DNA of 64,000 nucleotides. It comes from Anthracocystis setariae (taxonomy: Eukaryota > Basidiomycota > Ustilaginomycetes > Ustilaginales > Ustilaginaceae). This document shows positions 61,710 through 64,000 of this stretch, one piece after another. Position 1 is the first letter of the stretch, and every line of letters starts with the position of its first letter. A program made the position numbers and the translations under genes. The notes under the pieces were generated by a model, which saw only the letters and a program-made list of their open reading frames with translations, was not told where the DNA came from and did no database searches. The stretch spans positions 682,001 through 746,000 of the forward strand of contig CAKMXJ010000004.1 of NCBI GenBank assembly GCA_928724745.1. The letters run 5' to 3'.

Positions 61710-62461
61710 CTTGAAGCGGAAAGACAGGGTCGTATTCTCGAGAGGTTCCCAGGATGGATAGATCGAAAGTGGTAGCAATGGATGGAAGGAAGGGGGAAGG
61801 AAGGAAGGGGGAAGGAAGGAAGGAAGGAGGGTTGGGTGGTTGGGTGGTTGGGTGGAGGACGAGAGTGTAGGTCGTTGCAGTCACAGCAGCAGCAGCAGGA
61901 GTGGTTAGGTTGGGTGGACTTCAAAGTGAGGACGGATGACAGACCACCGCCAAGTTGACACCAACTCTCTGTGTATGCCGACAATGTGGAAGACAAGTTT
62001 TACTCGCCGAGACAGCCCAATCTAGCATTACGGAGCAGGTGTATAATGAATGCCTGCACACACCCACACAGACAGACAGAAACCCCCCCCCTCTCACCGC
62101 CGCCGCTCCATGCATGAACCCATCCGTCTCTCTTCCTCCCATCCCGCAAAATGACGGCGCATACCACCCGCGAAAATAAAATAAAAACATTCCCAACATG
62201 GTCCGAGCGCACAAGCCAGCACGCCTCGGCCTCCTCTCTCTATTTCTGTCTCCTCCTATACAGTACAGGACGGCGACGCGTCACGCAGCGGATTTCATCA
62301 CATCATTTCCCCCAACCCGAAAAAGGAATGAATGATTAAGGCAACCAAGCGACGGGGCTCAACTTCTATGCGAGATGATGCGAGCAAGCAAGCGAGCGAG
62401 CGACCATCGATTTTAACCATTGTCAAACCATGTTGCATTGATCATCGTAACAATAGAGGGT
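61710..62461. other. Intergenic region upstream of the prothymosin-like gene
   Basis: 752 bases with GGAA/GGAAGG and GGGTGGTT repeats (61783-61855), a GCA run (61887-61900), a 9-base C run (62083-62091), a TACAGTAC motif (62259-62266) and GAGCGAGCAAGC repeats (62388-62402). No gene seen. Confidence 0.55.
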
Positions 62462-64000
62462 TTAAATCTTGAGAACAAGTTCAGGGATGTGTCCATCAAG
62501 ACATCCAAACGGTGTCGGCTTCCAATCTGACAACGCCATCGACCAGCCTTTAGGCATCTTGCCTGCGCTCTCGTTCTCCACAACCCCAGCTCCAGCTCCA
62601 GAATCAGCATCAGCATCAGCATCAGCAACAGCTAGAGCGCTAGTCTCGACCTCGTCAATGCTGCTCTCGTGCGACCACTGAACCTGCTCCATCTGCTTGC
62701 GTCTCTGCTCCATAACCTCCAAGTGGTTCTCAAACCCGCTCGTGTCCTCGTTCGACCCTACCGCTGACTCCACCTCCACCTGCTCGATGAATGCCGACAC
62801 CTTGAGCACTGCCAGCAACGGCGCAAGCCTCGCTTTGAGCTGCACGTTTCGCTCGCACACGTACTCGAGCAGCGCAGTACAAGCTGACGATCGGTACCGC
62901 AGACACACCTCGGCAAGCTCTGGCTCGCTGATGAGCACCGTGGGCGGACGAGTAGAGACATTGTTCGCCGAAGCGTGGCTCGAAGGAGGAATGCTCGAGA
63001 TCAGGTAGCGTAACCATGCCTCGGCGGTCTTGCAGTAGCTCGCACTTGCACACGCCGCATCCTTCCACCCTTCATAGCTGGGATCGTCCAGCTCTTCCGA
63101 AGATGCTGGCTCGTACACCTCCTCCTGGCTAAGTCCATCCTTGTGAGGTTGCTCTCGAACAACGACATCGGTGAGCTCCTCTGCCAAGATCTGGCCAAAG
63201 ACGGCTCCGTACGTGTCGCGCAGATATCCAAGCAAAGGAGCCCAAATGCTAGCTACTTCGGTGGGCAACACAATTTGGTCTCCACTCGCATTTCCTTTGA
63301 CCCTCTTTGCCATACTCAGCGGGACCATCCACCCGGGCTGCATCAGCTGGTTGATCAGATCTGCCAGCGCCGATTTGGTACACTCATCCACCTGGTCCGG
63401 ATCCAAAACCGCCGTGGTGCGAACATCCGCCTCCTCATCCCTGCTCTTCTTGCTGCCGGCCGCGCTGTCAATCAGCTGTGCACCGAATTCGGGCTCGAGT
63501 GTGCGCATCTTGGACACAAAGACAGCAAATTGCTTGTAGAGCCGACGAAAGTCGTCCTTGGAGGTGTTGGCAAGACTTCGGTCACGCGAGACTTGCTTTG
63601 CGAGAGTTCGATAGGCTTTGAGCGTCGTGCGAAGGTCAGCGAGCGACCTGCTCCTTTCCTTTCGGCGGGTTGCTTCTTCCTGCTGGCTGGTCTGCAGACT
63701 TGCAGCAGAGATAGGCGCTTCACCGCCAGCCGGGTCCAAATCCATGGCGACACCTTGGCCAGCACCGAAGTTGAGAGCTTGCGGACCTTCGAACAGCTGC
63801 GGAATCCAAAAGTGGCGATGGAGCCATGAAAGTGCGGCGCCAGCAGCCTGTCTGCAGACGGCGATACTTGGCAGCTCTTCGTGTGTAACTGCATGTCTGA
63901 TCTCTACAAACCACAGCGGCAAACCAATCCTCGCCGCGATTGCTGCGATGCTCTGTGCAAATCCACCCGTCTGATGCGAGTCGACTACACTGTTGACGAA
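62462..64000 (-). CDS. las1: Ribosome-biogenesis endonuclease subunit Las1 (5' end outside window)
   Basis: 513 codons visible, open to the right edge; a Met-only reading would start at 63922, but the family sequence clearly continues upstream: VNSVVDSHQTGGFAQSIAAI then AARIGLPLWFVEIRHAVTHE. This holds the HEPN-type RNase motif: Arg and His in WFVEIRHAVTHEELPS with following Ala/Leu helix (AAGAALSWLHRHFW). Las1 with Grc3 cleaves ITS2 in pre-60S rRNA maturation. Further parts: RRLYKQFAVFVSKM, QPGWMVPLS and a conserved end, GWSMALSDWKPTPFGCLDGH followed by IPELVLKI, matching the Las1 C-terminal LxxWxPxPIG motif for Grc3 activation. An acidic DADADADSG repeat precedes it. Probably only 10-40 residues are missing at the start. 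Confidence 0.92.
   Translation of the reverse strand, partial: FVNSVVDSHQTGGFAQSIAAIAARIGLPLWFVEIRHAVTHEELPSIAVCRQAAGAALSWLHRHFWIPQLFEGPQALNFGAGQGVAMDLDPAGGEAPISAASLQTSQQEEATRRKERSRSLADLRTTLKAYRTLAKQVSRDRSLANTSKDDFRRLYKQFAVFVSKMRTLEPEFGAQLIDSAAGSKKSRDEEADVRTTAVLDPDQVDECTKSALADLINQLMQPGWMVPLSMAKRVKGNASGDQIVLPTEVASIWAPLLGYLRDTYGAVFGQILAEELTDVVVREQPHKDGLSQEEVYEPASSEELDDPSYEGWKDAACASASYCKTAEAWLRYLISSIPPSSHASANNVSTRPPTVLISEPELAEVCLRYRSSACTALLEYVCERNVQLKARLAPLLAVLKVSAFIEQVEVESAVGSNEDTSGFENHLEVMEQRRKQMEQVQWSHESSIDEVETSALAVADADADADSGAGAGVVENESAGKMPKGWSMALSDWKPTPFGCLDGHIPELVLKI

Overview
The window is nuclear DNA of a basidiomycete, most likely a smut fungus (Ustilaginaceae; Ustilago/Sporisorium type). 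The reasons are compact genes with few short GT..AG introns (86-777 nt), gene-specific similarity to smut-type proteins, pyrimidine-rich leaders, abundant intergenic microsatellites, and a tandem cluster of small secreted proteins embedded in conserved housekeeping genes. Nothing prokaryotic, no CRISPR array, no rRNA or tRNA, and no intact transposon was recognised.

Left end (1-6021): four tandem minus-strand genes encode paralogous secreted proteins with no cysteine in the mature part. Each has a signal peptide, a variable Ser/Pro/Gln/His-rich middle and a shared C-terminal module of about 130 residues. This looks like a virulence-effector cluster. The leftmost member runs off the window, so the cluster probably continues. 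I cannot assign the family to a characterised effector with confidence.

Middle (7.0-37.8 kb): dense housekeeping genes, often convergent in pairs. In order: Prp24-type U4/U6 annealing factor (+); gamma-glutamyltransferase (-); small mitochondrial membrane protein (+, 1 intron); PHAF1/UPF0183 protein (-, 1 intron); APC11 RING-H2 subunit (+, 3 introns); Ish1-repeat protein (+, 1 intron); PIG-F/Gpi11 (+); Nha1 antiporter (-); Rtt109 acetyltransferase (+); N-terminal glutamine amidase NTAQ1 (-, possible homopolymer frameshift); Mpo1-like dioxygenase (-, 1 intron); derlin (+, 2 introns); Prp6 (+); HSF-type transcription factor (-).

Right part (37.8-64 kb): genes are separated by long intergenic stretches of 3-4.4 kb rich in simple repeats. 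In order: exportin-T/Los1 (+), Thi4 (-, 1 intron), ribosomal protein eL6 (+, probable 5'UTR intron), Pet127 (-), Faf1-like ribosome-biogenesis factor (+), a putatively N-myristoylated/palmitoylated protein of unknown function (+), a prothymosin-alpha-like acidic protein (-, 1 intron), and Las1, cut by the right edge (-).

Functionally the housekeeping set leans towards RNA and protein homeostasis: splicing (Prp24, Prp6), tRNA export (Los1), ribosome biogenesis (eL6, Faf1, Las1), mitochondrial RNA processing (Pet127), ER degradation and GPI anchors (derlin, Gpi11), N-degron processing (NTAQ1), cell-cycle ubiquitination (APC11) and chromatin (Rtt109, prothymosin-like). The most interesting items are the effector cluster, the prothymosin-like gene, the NTAQ1 poly-C shift, a 24-bp perfect palindrome, a repeated TACAGTAC motif, and a degenerate repeat of the Pet127 3' end.
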